The notes under the pieces are model-generated. The model saw nothing but the letters and a program-made list of their open reading frames with translations. It was not told the origin of the DNA and searched no databases. Positions 25,901 through 38,310 of a stretch of 64,000 bases of DNA are shown here, piece by piece. Source of the stretch: Chrysomallon squamiferum (taxonomy: Eukaryota; Mollusca; Gastropoda; Neomphalida; Peltospiridae); contig CM022670.1 of the NCBI GenBank assembly GCA_012295275.1, forward strand, positions 7,071,161-7,135,160, given 5' to 3'. Each line of letters starts with the position of its first letter. Positions within the stretch are counted from its first letter, which is position 1. The position numbers and the translations under genes are program-made.

Positions 25901-28900
25901 GTTTCATCAATAGAATAGTGAAGTAATAGTAAAGTTTCATATATAATTTCATTTGTCCACTTCAGGTAACTGAACAGTCAGAAAGTGTCTTATATCTGTA
26001 ATAATGTCAAATGTTTTTATGTTTGGTAGAATTTATCTGTACTCTATGTGATATGTTTTGTCTGTATACTGTAATCTGTTACATATTTAATATCACAGTC
26101 ACCTGACAACAGATATACAGTGTGTGTTTTTAATTACCTTCATTTCCTTTAGAGATCTCCTCAGGCAGGTCAAGTTCATAAAGGTCGCATCCAGTTGTAT
26201 CAATGAGAAGAAGAGGACAGCTGGTTTCTTCACTCTCTTCTATGCCTGGAAGATCTCTGAAAGAAACAGTGAATGAATATATTTTACTTTATTTTAATGA
26301 TTGCTACATGTCAAATGATTAATAATGATATTATGAGAAAGGAAACATTTCATCACTTTACTAGGGGTTGCTCCTACCAAACAGAACTGTGGTAAAAAAA
26401 AAAAAAAAAAAAAATAAATACACATTAGGAATTGATTGTAATATCTAACAACTTCAAGATCAAATATCAGTATTATGTTTGTGTACTGTAGCTGGGTTTT
26501 TTAAAGAGGTGAATTATGTGAAGATATGACTTTTGTGTATTTATCTTCAAGATGTTTTGCAATAACAAAGGTGGTCTTGATGAGCATGTTATGTGAGTGT
26601 ATAAAAAGATGGTTCATATAATAAAGTAATTGTGTATTACACAGCAGGCTTATTTAAGAGGGTGAATAATAGTGATAACAAAAGCGGTCTTGATGATTAG
26701 ACGATTTCAGGGTCTAAGAAAGAAAGTTTACTTGACAAGGAGACTCTATATTATACAGCAGATTTACTTAACAAGATAAATAAAGGCTGTAACAAAATTT
26801 ATATGGTTTCTGGGTATAAGAAAGAAGGATTACATGATAAGATGAATGTAATTTATACAGACCCAACAACAAAAAAGTATTTATTTACTTAAGAAGGTGA
26901 TCCCTCACAGATTTGTGTGCTACAAGTTTTCCTTCATACAACTGGTCTGACGACCACTGCATGATGGCAGCATTCATCCTGTACTGGGTCGTCAACATCC
27001 TGACAACATCACTGCTGCTGTTCTTGAGAATTCTCTCCATCAGCGTCACTTCCAGTCCATTCTTAGCAGCTCTGATTAGAAAACAAGAAGAAACTCAACA
27101 TAATTTATCATTAATAATTATTTACATCAGGGGATACAGAAACAACCAGGAAGTGAAGAGTATAACCTTCATAAGCTAGTTTAAAGAATAAGAATGCTCA
27201 CGAGTAAGACAGTAAAATGGTTTAACTGAAGTTTTTAACTGAGAGATTTTGTTGTTGACTTCAACTTACTCATGTGAGAGAATTGTTGGAGGGAGTTGAT
27301 GATGATCTCCAGCTAGAACACATCGCGGAACTCTGGATAAACCAATCCAACAAGCTGCTTCCAAAGCCTACAAATACAAAAACCTTTCACTAATTATCTG
27401 ACATCAGACATCACACACACATACACACATACCCACATGTACTGCAATAAATTAATTGTATCTCACATCATGTACAACAAATTTTTTTCCTCTCACCTTA
27501 GTTCATCACCATAGACCCCTTAAATATATATATAAATATTTTAAAGCAAAAATAAGCTACTATTTTAGCCCAAAACATATTAGTTAAATTAAACACAATT
27601 TATTTCATTCTGTTCTATGTAAAAATAATTAACTGAAATAACAAAAACAGAGGCATTCACTATCATCACTTTTAGGAAAAATTCATACATTCTCTGTTGC
27701 TAACATTAAAATCCAGAAACATTCTTGCTATCGATTTTATGGCAGAATTTGCAAACATCCACCATCTGATTAAAGAAAATGAATTTTTTAATTATTAAGC
27801 TTTAACTTTGATCACATGACAGAGATCACAGTTTTTACCTGTGAACATTCGTCTATGACACCCAGATCAAAGTGATCTTCATCAAGAAACTTGAGTGGTC
27901 CCTCCCTGGATGCGCTGGTCAGAGTGACCAACACAACATCAGCACGTTTCAGAATCTCTGTGATTGCTGCTTTCTCTCTCTGAACCAGCTCGCGTCGCAG
28001 ATGTTTGATGTCATCACGCAGTCCCTGCTTCTCTCCCTTGCTTCTTGTCCGCTTCATTTTGTTCTAATACAAAATAAAACTAAATTTTTATTATTACAAA
28101 AATATTTAAAATAAATATATTTAAGATGACATATACAAACCAAAAATATGAAGTGCATTATAAGAATTATAAATGTTGGCCCAGAAATCCTAGAATTAAA
28201 AAGCAAGTCTTTAGCCATGACTAAATGGATAAATTTTAATATATCTTCTAACACACACACAAACATATACACACAGACACACATACAAACATTCAAACAT
28301 ACACATACATACACACATAAATCTAACATACAAAAGCTTCATCTAGGTCTTTTCTGACATCCTGAACCAGTTTGGTTTCATCACTTCTGGACACGATGGC
28401 GTCCAGGGCAAATTTCTGTATGTGAGGCAGGACGCGGGCTGGGTGACCAATTCGGACTATCTTCTGAAGATTAGCAGACAGTTTCTCTACCAGGTTGTCA
28501 ACGGCAACATTCGATGGTGCACAGGCAAGAACCTGAAAGTATTATTGTAATTTGATTAGACGCTTTATTTCATGTAAATAAATATATATAAAGAAATATA
28601 TAACGGTAAAAATCTACTTTAGTTTTTCAGTGGAAAATTTTAAATCATAAATAAGAACTTACTAATCAAAAACATAAAAATATAATTTGGGAATATTAAT
28701 GTACTGCTGAAGTTATGTGTGCCATTTAAAGCAAGGGAAACAACCCAACGTGAAATGATAAGTTAAAAAGAAAAAGCTTGAAAAGACTGAGGCAACAAAC
28801 ACCATATGTAAACAGTCCAAAAATAATTATATTGATGCTGTTATCACGACACAGTTGACTATGCAGTATGTTTAACTTCACATTATAACAAGATCAAAAC

Positions 28901-30863
28901 AATATCAAGTGACATACTTTGAGTCCCCTGTTTACAGTCTGTAGGATAACTTCCACCACTGTGGTTGTTTTCCCAGTGCCTGGAGGTCCATGGATCACTG
29001 CAACTTCTCTCTGTCGCAGAGCAAACCTCACTGCTTCCTTCTGTGAGTCATCAAGACTTTCATTTACAAACTGGACTTCTGAAAGCATAAAAAATACAAA
29101 GTATATTAAATGTCCCTGTACAAGAAATAAAAATCACAAGTAATAACGTTAAATTAATATATATTTGTATTGGTTGCTACTAAAACAAAATTGAATTATT
29201 TCAAATTATAGCAATTCAGTCATGTAAAGGACTTCTGTTTGCTTTTTTTGCATAGTTTCAGGAATTTGAGAATGTTAAAGAACACTAAAATAAATTCAGA
29301 AAGATAAGTAATTTTTATGGGAAATAAAAATGCTGTGAAATGTCAAATCAATTATAATAATAATAATTTTCTTTTTTAACCTGTTTCTTTAGTAGGAGGA
29401 GAAAACTCTGATGAATCAAAGAGGACATTAATGAGAGACTGACATGGTCCATGAGAATATCTGTTGAGATCTTTTAAAGCTCTGAAACAGAAAACATGAA
29501 AAGAGATAGTAAATTAATATTAATAAGCACCTTCCTGTGCGATTACCAATAATTTATCTTTTAAATACTTTCCCAGAAAATGTAATAGGCAAACAAACAG
29601 CAAGAGCCTGTAGCCATACACAAGAACTTCTGTGAAGAATAACAAGTCCAGGAAAACAACCAAAGTCAGACTGAACATGCAACTTATCACACCACAGACA
29701 AAAGTTTAAAATCTGATATTTCTGTAAGTAAAAGAGAAAGTAAAGAAAAGCCATACTGATCTTAGGACAGAAAAGAAAAATCTCCAAAGGATGAAGTTGT
29801 AAGATATAAATTTTAAAGTAAACCTTTTAAAAATATCAAAAAATTATTTGATAGTTATTTTAATTTGACAAACTTTAAGATATTTATTATGAATCATCAA
29901 ACTAATTTTGTTTTAAAATTAATGTACACATGTAATAGTTAATTTAAAAAAAAAATATATATATATATATATTTATATGTTTTTCTCAATATTTATTCAT
30001 CCTGCAAAGATATGTAAAAAGAAAGACATAAATAAATTATGTTGTTACTTTTTCAGTCTCCTGTATGTGACGTTGTTTGCTAACTTGGTGATTTTGTACA
30101 GACTGTCATCGTCCCAGGAGAACACATCATCACCCTCCTCAAATGCAACAGTGACAGATGTCTGTGTGACCTTTGACACTATCCCAGATGCCAAATTTTG
30201 TTGATTTTCTCCTTGTGACAATGCAAAACCCACAATGTCACCTGTGTAAATTAATTTAATGAGTTGAAAACTTCTTTAATGTGAAATGTAATACTTTTAA
30301 CAAATTAATACTGAGTATTTTAAAAATATAATGACAAATAGAAATTATAATAAAAAGAATAATAATGACAACCATAACATCAACACTATGTCCAGGTAAT
30401 TAAATAAATTAATTCATTATTACTGCTAAATATAAAAATAATTAATTTTATCTGCAACAATAATAATAATAAATATTTTTTATCTTATTTTTGTAAATTA
30501 TAAATTTAAATTTTTATTTTAATATAGGTTTTTTTTTTACTCATTATTTATTTGTCCCTATACAGTAATACTGTTCTTAAAAATATTATAATAGAAAGAA
30601 AAAACAAAGTACACTTCTAAACTTCTAAGTGAGTTTAGGTGAGATGTTACCTGGAGTAAAGCTGTGTGAAGGTAAGTCATTACCAGGCCAATAGGGTTGA
30701 AGTGTTACTAAAATTCTGCCATATAGTCCTGACCTACGTTCTGCTAATCTGAGCTTCAACAAACACACACCTCGCTTCTGTAGTTCTTTTGCTGGAAGTT
30801 TATCAGTTAGCACTCTAAAACAGAAATACAAATTGTGTTTAATTTTATTAATTAATGAGGAAA

Positions 30864-30901
<38 letters not shown>

Positions 30902-31213
30902 ATAATAATAAGAATAATAATAATAATGTATGGATGTCTTGCCGGATAGGTTGTTTATAAATGTGCGCATTTCTGTATCTACAATATCTAAAAAAACGGC
31001 AAAGGCATGAAGAAGCCTTAGAAATTAAGGGAATTAACTGAGAAACAATTATCATTATTATGAATTAATATCGAAAACGAAGGTAAAACAAAATCACGAG
31101 TTTTAGAATGATTTGAAATTAACATGTTAATTATACTTTGCTTCTTCGACTTCTGACTGTCTTTCTTTTTCAAGAAGATGTAAGGTTTTCTCAACAAATT
31201 TTTCAAGATTCAT
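22088..31213 (-). CDS. IGHMBP2: IGHMBP2/SMUBP2-type ATP-dependent helicase, 16 exons, frame break in last exon
   Basis: Minus-strand exons: 31137-31213, 30651-30814, 30049-30241, 29381-29481, 28918-29078, 28332-28532, 27839-28063, 27270-27367, 26889-27071, 26138-26256, 25571-25665, 25196-25319, 24553-24729, 23991-24147, 23252-23384, 22088-22949. All junctions are GT-AG and exons 1-15 sum to exactly 736 codons. Superfamily-1 (Upf1-like) motifs are complete: Walker A GPPGTGKT (209-216), VIDECSQ (368-374), [10 protein letters not shown] (393-402), TQYRM (435-439), [11 protein letters not shown] (558-568) and [11 protein letters not shown] (592-602). R3H (about 699-764), a C2HC finger and AN1 follow. 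The family is a 5'-3' RNA/DNA helicase linked to ribosomes and tRNA. The start ATG at 31213 gives the expected N-terminal helix. In exon 16 the R3H frame stops at 22865-22863, while the AN1 frame is +1 shifted. Rough length with the shift bridged is 1020 residues, close to the human protein. A minus-strand AATAAA lies at 22043-22048. Confidence 0.97.
22268..22375 (-). other. IGHMBP2: AN1-type zinc finger of IGHMBP2
   Basis: The cysteine/histidine spacing is C-x4-C-x10-C-x2-C-x4-C-x2-H-x5-H-x-C, ending MPEIHGC as in the human protein. All eight zinc ligands are present. Confidence 0.93.
22571..22630 (-). other. IGHMBP2: Extra C2HC zinc finger (UBZ4-like spacing) between R3H and AN1
   Basis: The segment has C-x2-C-x11-H-x3-C (CKFC ... 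LHELHC) with a hydrophobic residue at position 8. This is the spacing of Rad18-type UBZ4 fingers and resembles TRAFD1-type fingers. I do not recall an equivalent in human IGHMBP2. Ubiquitin binding is inference from spacing only. Confidence 0.55.
23252..23384 (-). CDS. IGHMBP2: IGHMBP2 exon 15: R3H domain, first part
   Basis: The exon encodes an acidic/basic helix, then [15 protein letters not shown], which has the Arg-x3-His signature of the R3H single-stranded nucleic-acid binding fold. The R3H domain continues into exon 16 ([11 protein letters not shown] through HIVVSK). Confidence 0.95.
25196..29078 (-). CDS. IGHMBP2: IGHMBP2 helicase core, exons 5-12
   Basis: These eight exons carry helicase motifs I through V; motif VI is in exon 13. 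Walker A is wholly inside exon 5 (28918-29078). Motif II (DECS, where human has DECA) ends exactly at the exon 7 donor (27839). Motif III lies in exon 8, QYRM in exon 9 and the GFQGRE motif in exon 12. The catalytic Lys and the Asp-Glu pair are intact, so the core should be active. Confidence 0.96.
30864..30928. repeat. (ACT)n/(AAT)n compound microsatellite in IGHMBP2 intron 1
   Basis: About 12 ACT units followed by AAT units, starting 50 bp upstream (on the gene strand) of exon 2. Confidence 0.93.
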
Positions 31214-31551
31214 AATTATTAGTTTCAGTAAATAGTTCCCTAGTCGTGGAGGCTGACATATTGGGAAGAAAGATAACTCTAAAGTACAGACAACTCGCAT
31301 AAAACCCCGGCGAAATTACTAGCAGCGTTGTTAAATAATTTCGAAAGACTAAAAAATTAAAATTAAAATTAAAAAAAATTAATAAAATAAAATAAATAAA
31401 ATAAAATAAAATAAAATAAAAAAAAAAAAAGAAGAAATAAATAAAACGAAAATAGTACTCGAGGAGAAAAAAAAATCAAAAATCAAATTTTAAAGAAATG
31501 ACAGTAACCTCCCAAGAAAAGAAAAAATCATTAATAACAAATGTAAAAAAT

Positions 31552-31589
<38 letters not shown>

Positions 31590-34500
31590 AGAGCCTCTTA
31601 CATATATATATATATATGTACTTCTTAACTTCTTAAATTTCAGGGGGGGCTGACCGGACGTCTTGGAGTCCCTTCTAGATCCACCCCACTTCATTTTCCT
31701 ATATTTTAATGTAACTGCATTTACATTAATGTACAAAATAAACCAAACTCGAATAAAAAATATAATAATAATAAAAAAAAAGGTGTTGTGATATCGAAAT
31801 AAAATTTTAGAAACAAATAAATAAAAATAACATGAAAATAACATTTTAAAAATAAAAATAATTTTTAAAAACTCTAAAGGATGCAGACAGAAAATAATCT
31901 TTTAAAAAGTAATTAATATTAAGTAAAATGAAAGTAAAATAAGAAAAAGGCTGAAATCAGATTTCAAGATGAAAATATCACTAATTTGAATAAATAACAG
32001 CGAAAAAAAAAATTAAAACAGTAAAATCCTTGATTTTTTTTAAAAATCATGAATGTTTTGCTCCATGTTTCATTGTTGTATTCTGCATGTGGAGAAAATC
32101 TTTACCGTCATTTCTGTGCAAATACTGAAGGTTACAACAATTACTCTCAAATCAGTGTAAAATGTGTATCAGATAGCATGTTCGTATGATTGGATATTAT
32201 CGGTGGATACGTTTGGCCCGCATTTGTAAGTGCAAAACTGGCAAACGACCATACCGATTTGTTTTTTGAGTTCTGCAGCGGAAATACAGTGCGAAATATT
32301 TAAAACGGTGATCCGAGAACTAGATCTAAGTATCGATAACATACAGGAAATGGAACATTGATAATGCACTGAATATACCTTTCCTGCCTGAAATATAATA
32401 TATTTATTATGGAAAATGTTAGCAGGTGTGTTGCTTTAGAAAAATAAAAAGTAAAGAACACACTTTTCGAACTGACGTAAGCCGACTACCTTCTGTTAGA
32501 TAATAACTAACAACATGCAATGGCATTTAAGACAACTGTTTTCGAATTCAGTTTAAAACATGCAAGCTTGAACACTCAGAACTGACTGAGCTTTTGCAGT
32601 TGTTTATGGAAAACAGTTGGCGGATTCTAAATTTTGAAAAAGGGAGTTCTTCATCGTAATAATAATAAAAATAAAAATAATTTACTTTTATTGCCAACAG
32701 CAGCAGCAACAACAAAGAACTCTTAAGTGAATAATTTGTTTTCGAGTTATTAAGTGATTTCTGTAATATCAGCTGATCGGCAATTTTTATCATAACTCAA
32801 AGCAGTGACGTAAACATTGAGTTATATCAAACTGATTACAGTTAACATTACCATTAACCATGAATATCCTTTGCCTAGCGAATATTGTAGGTGGAGAAAA
32901 GTGAATCAAAATGAAGAAGGGATGACACCTGCTGTTTGGATTGGACATAATTTTATAAATCATACAGTCTAAGCAATCTTTAATTATTATTAAATATTTC
33001 TGATTATTATTATTATTATTTTTTTTTTTTTTTTTTAATTTCACTTCATTTATCAATTAATTTTTATCATAATTGCACAATATATTTTGACTCGATAAAT
33101 ATTAATTTTCATATTTGAATTAAATTAATTTCATATATGAATCATAGATTGCTCAATCACATTACTTTCTCCTTTTTACCCGAAAACAGTTTGAGATGTG
33201 CAATCCCCGAAACATTTGAATTTAGGAACTTGAGAAAATTATAGACTGGTTTATATCAGAAACAGATTCGATGTTTTTATCTAGATTAAGCTTCTTCACT
33301 TCTCCTTTTTCACGCCTCACCTAAAAGTGGTAGAACATTAAGAAATGTTGTCAACCCTTTTGAAACACTGGATGTGTCTCTCCCAGAATGGTGCCCATGA
33401 CGACGACAGGCATTACCAGTGAACCAATGGTAACTTGTAAGATAAGTTTGGCGTGTGTACCATTGCACGAATGCCGATTTAATTGGGCGAGAAGTGATAT
33501 CATTACCAAAAATACCACACCAGACTATGTTCAGACTTCTCCACTTCATTCATTCGGTAACGAACCAGACGTACTAGAAATGTGTGTTATCTCGCAAACA
33601 AACTTACCTTTAAGTTTATTTTCAGACTTTTTAAGATAAAGGATTGTATCACGATGGACTGATGCATGATTAAAATTATTCTGATGAAGACGACGACTTT
33701 AGGGTAAAAAAAACACACACACACACACACATCCAACAAAACAGAAACAAAAATAAAAAAAAAATAAAAAATAAAAAAAATACCGGAAATATATACGTAT
33801 AATTACTTTGTATAAAAAGGTTATCGTAAACGATGTTACTACGTCAGTAGGGCTTTCTCACAGATATCATTTCTTAAAGTTTCTGCGCATGAACTTGTAA
33901 ACTGCGCAGTAAACAAAGTTGTTGTCTTCATTTATTAATTTACAAAATAATTCGGCAGCAGCAAACGATAATTATTAAAATGAGTTTGGGAATTAGTTAC
34001 ATAAAAGCAACAATGATAATGATGATTATTATTAAATAATAATAATAATAATAATAATAATAAAGAAATTATTAATCATAACATTTTTTTTTTTTTTTTT
34101 AAATTAACAATTCAAGAACCTCTTATAAAACTTAATATCAAATATACATCAGTGTTTTAATTTAGCTGTGGGCAATAATTTACGCTAACAAGTGAATAAA
34201 ATATCAATAAAATTGTGTTATCTTATCCAGTGTTTTTTTTATTATTATTATTTCAAAGAAAAAAGCAGCAGCAAACAAATATATAAACAAATTATCCATA
34301 GTTTTATTCACAAATGTTTTGTTTGTTTGTTTGTTTGTTTTCCACCCAGCTATTAGAATATAGATACACCTCATAAAATAGTTTGAATTTAAAGACGAAT
34401 TTGACATTTCTATTTCATGATAACTAATTTCTTTGTATATGTCTAGTTATTTAGTTTTCTTATTTTATTTCTTCTTCTTCTTATTATTATTTTTCTAATT

Positions 34501-35545
34501 TTATTTCATTTTTTTTATTATGTTTTTATCATTGTGTTTCTCCGGTTCTTTCTTTCTTTTTTTTTTTTTTTTTTTTTTTTCCCCCAGGTAATTCACGTAT
34601 ATTTTTGGCGCATGGTGAGACGCCAGCTCGTAAAATATACCTCTAGCACTTGAACGGATAATACCCATATTTTTCTGAGTAATTTCTGCGACCCATCCTT
34701 TACTGATAATAAAGTATTAAAAACGAGAAGTCCGATAATTTCTTTTTCTTTTTAACCCCCCCCCACACAAAACAACATGTTTTTGTTAGTTATTTTCATC
34801 AGGAAATAGATAACTATTTTTATACATGAAAAAATGCAGCTTATGAATCGTATGTCCAAATGTATTAGCAAAGGTTGAGATTCCAAAACAAATCATTTGG
34901 AAATATGCAGCTGTAAGACAATTTAATAATCTATAATAGTAGATTAATCATCTTTTGTTTCCACGTTTATTTTACATGTAATGGGTTTTAGAGAATGCAG
35001 ATTTCATTCAACAGAATTCAGCATTTCAAAAAAATATTATATTTCAAAGTTTGTATATCAAGATAAATTGGATACTTTTTGTCACATTAACTGCTGTATT
35101 ATTAATGTTAAAACAAATTTTAACTTAAATAGTGTAACAGTAAGTAGAATAACCCTTCACACAACAAATAAGAAGAAAGGTTCTGTTTCTAAGATTACCT
35201 AGAGGTGACCAACAAAAGTTCTGAATAACAAAAAAAAATTAAAAAAAAAAATTCTGAATGCTTTTTAAAATTCTCATACATTCTTTTTTTCCTGGAAAAT
35301 AATCATTTCTCACTGTCACAGACTTTTTCTGATCTGACTCGTACAAAGACATAATTCCGTCTTTTAATTTTCCAATCAAAAATTTAACTTTTATGCATAT
35401 CTAAACTAGGGAATTTGTTTTCATTAAAAACTTCAGAAAAATCCATGTACTTTTTCTTTTTATTTGCATCATGACACAAAAATCTATAAACAAGCAAACA
35501 TCACTGACAAAAATGGATGGGGGACAAGTGATAAGTTTATAAAAG
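31214..35545. other. Intergenic region between IGHMBP2 5' end and POMP 3' end
   Basis: No gene is recognised. It holds poly(A)/(AAAAT) at 31360-31430, an (AT) palindrome at about 31553-31619, a short GC-rich scrap at 31645-31690 that resembles the end of a dispersed repeat, an (AAT) array near 34035-34065 and several poly(T) tracts. An 83-codon open frame at 33388-33639 (plus) and a 79-codon one opposite it (33310-33549, minus) lack recognisable motifs. A minus-strand AATAAA for POMP lies at 35459-35464. Confidence 0.7.
31553..31619. repeat. (AT)n palindrome centred at 31594
   Basis: GTAAGAG-C-CTCTTAC (31587-31601) is flanked on both sides by (AT) runs, giving a near-perfect palindrome over about 65 bp. 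It lies 340 bp upstream of the IGHMBP2 start codon. Confidence 0.8.
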
Positions 35546-38227
35546 TCATAAAAGATTCAATCGTTTTTCCATGAGAACATGAGGCTGGCCGACCTTCTCA
35601 CAGTCTGCAGGATCTGAAAAACATAAATGATTTCATTTCAGTACTGTTATTAAACAATAACAAACTGAATTGCTGGTTTTTATTAATAATATAATAACAA
35701 TAATAAAAATTCTGACACTTTTGCAAGTACATATTTTAGCCACCTTGTAATTAAATGTTTGTAACAAACAAGTCTGTGGTATGTGTTTTCCTGTTAATAG
35801 TAGTCCACAATATAGCTTCAGTAGTTTACCTTTTATATCAAGCTCAGTTTTAAAGTAAATTTTTCATTAATTTCGCATTACCATAGTTAAATAAATTCTG
35901 GTGGTAAAACAAACATGGATATTTATTCTAAATATCTGACTAAGAGATTAGTATTACATTTTCTGTGACAACACTGACATACATCTGTCTTACAGTAGTA
36001 TATAAATAGTAAATGTTTTTTGAAACCGTGTCAAAGTTTGAGGATGTCATCATATTACACTGGCTTCTAATTAGCTCAGCTTTTCCTGTCAAAGTCAGTA
36101 CTCAAAAATTATCAAAAAATAATTCAGATATACACATTATAATTTAAAAATTCACTTTGAGTGTTATCAAAGCCACAACAGAAAAAATAAACAAATTTGA
36201 TTTTTAACTATGAAAGCTTTACAGTAAAAAATATTAATAATGAAATAATATTTACTTATAAATAATGGATTAAAAAACAAATTCAGAATTTAATAATAAA
36301 AAATGTGAACCTACTTACAAACTGAAATTTAAATAAATATCTATAATTTTGTTTATTATTACAGCTGTAATTTTACTAAAAGGATATCTGTTTTTATTAG
36401 TTACTTTAAAACTGATAATACAAATGTGTGTATATGTTTATCCATCTTTATTATTGTCTCAATAATTACAGCATACCTTGAGAATCATAGAAGATTTAAA
36501 ACACAAGTGATGTTTTATGCTTTCAACTTACCATTGAAAATGTCTTCAAAATCAATGATTTCATCTTTACCAGTTAGTGTATCATGGATTACATTGGAGC
36601 TGTGTAGACCAGGCAGTCTCTGGAACTAAAATGCAAAAATAAAACTATACTTCATTTCAAAACTTTATAATCCAAAAACAACCCATTAACAATCAAATTA
36701 CCTAGCAGACAACACTGAAATCATTTGCAAAACAAAACAGAATCTTTTTCAAACTGCTAAAACTAAATATCAGCCAATAACTTTTTTTTAATTATTATTT
36801 CAACAATGTACATATTTAAATTACTGTCTCATAAAAAATGAAATATATTTTATTTACTGATTGAATTTTTTTTTGACAGAAACAGTTTAATGTCAGGTAT
36901 CTCTCCTACTGAAAATGTCTCACCATTATTTAGGCACAGACCAACATGCACTGATGACTGAGATAAAAACAAAGTAGAACTGTTCTGAATTCAGTTTACC
37001 TTGGAGGCTATATTTCTCTCCATCTGTAAGCGGAGAGGTGCCTGGATTCCCTGCATGTTTCTCAGCATCATATCATCCATCTGTATCCTGTTCTTCTCCC
37101 ACTGGAATTTACAAATATTTACACGTCAGTAAAACTTCTTTTTATTATTCACATTTAGTATTATTTCCTAATCACTTTTTTCTTGTTAAACAGTTCATCT
37201 GATAATACGAATAAATGGTATAAATATATTTCATATACTTCCAAGTGATTCTTTTATTTATTTCATAATTTAGAATTAAAATATGATTGTTAAATAATTT
37301 ATTATTATAAATCTCTCATTCAGATGTAATTGTTTTACACACACATATATGTAAATTCCCAGTGCACAAAAATATAAAGGTATTTTGCAGGCTAATCAGC
37401 AGGATTAAATGCAAATCTAATTTACGATAAATTCGAATGACATAATCACTACTCACATTTTCTTCTGAATACTGCAGTGGATGTGATGGCATTTTGTTTC
37501 TTTTAACATTCTGCAACCTAGAAATAAAATTATAAAATTCCTGTTTTGATGCAATATAATACTGTAGTTAAGTAATCTAAGTTTTGTTTATATGTTTAAA
37601 TGAGTACATTTATTTCAATAAAAAATGTCAGGAAAAATTAACTATTTATAATAAAAAGTTTCTTTTTATTTCTGTAATTTCTAAAGCACATTATGAAATG
37701 AAATTAATGCTTCTTCTGTGTCACCTCAAAACATTTCAATATGTGTTTCTCTTATCAGTTTAGTAGTCACCGTGACTATGCAGTTCTTAGAGCACTTGAC
37801 TGGTAACTAAAAGGTCATGAGATCGAGATCAGAGACTGTAAAATTCATTTTCATCAACTTTATGGTCTATTAGAACAGAAAATTAGATATTCGGCCTCCT
37901 TATTACAGGTTTCTTGAAAAGTATTCTTTGTAATATATTATCCCAATACACAGATACACAAGAAAACTGTAAAATTAATTTCAAATCATGGTCATTAGTG
38001 AAAAAGATATGGTATCTGGTACACTTTGTAATATAGGTCCCAATACACAGATACACAAGAAAAGATCCACTGGACAAATCCTCACCCGTGAAGCATGGTA
38101 TCTGTACACCATAAGGTCCTGCAGGTAGATCCACTGGACTCATACCTGCGGGCTGTAGCTTCATGGCTGGATGTCCTGAATTCTGTTTTACAACATCAAA
38201 AGAAAAAACAATTTAAAAGACAAATGT

Positions 38228-38310
<83 letters not shown>

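Noticed and set aside
33310-33639. Opposed open frames between IGHMBP2 and POMP
   Set aside because: No recognisable domain, and each is open on the strand opposite the other, so coding is unsupported.
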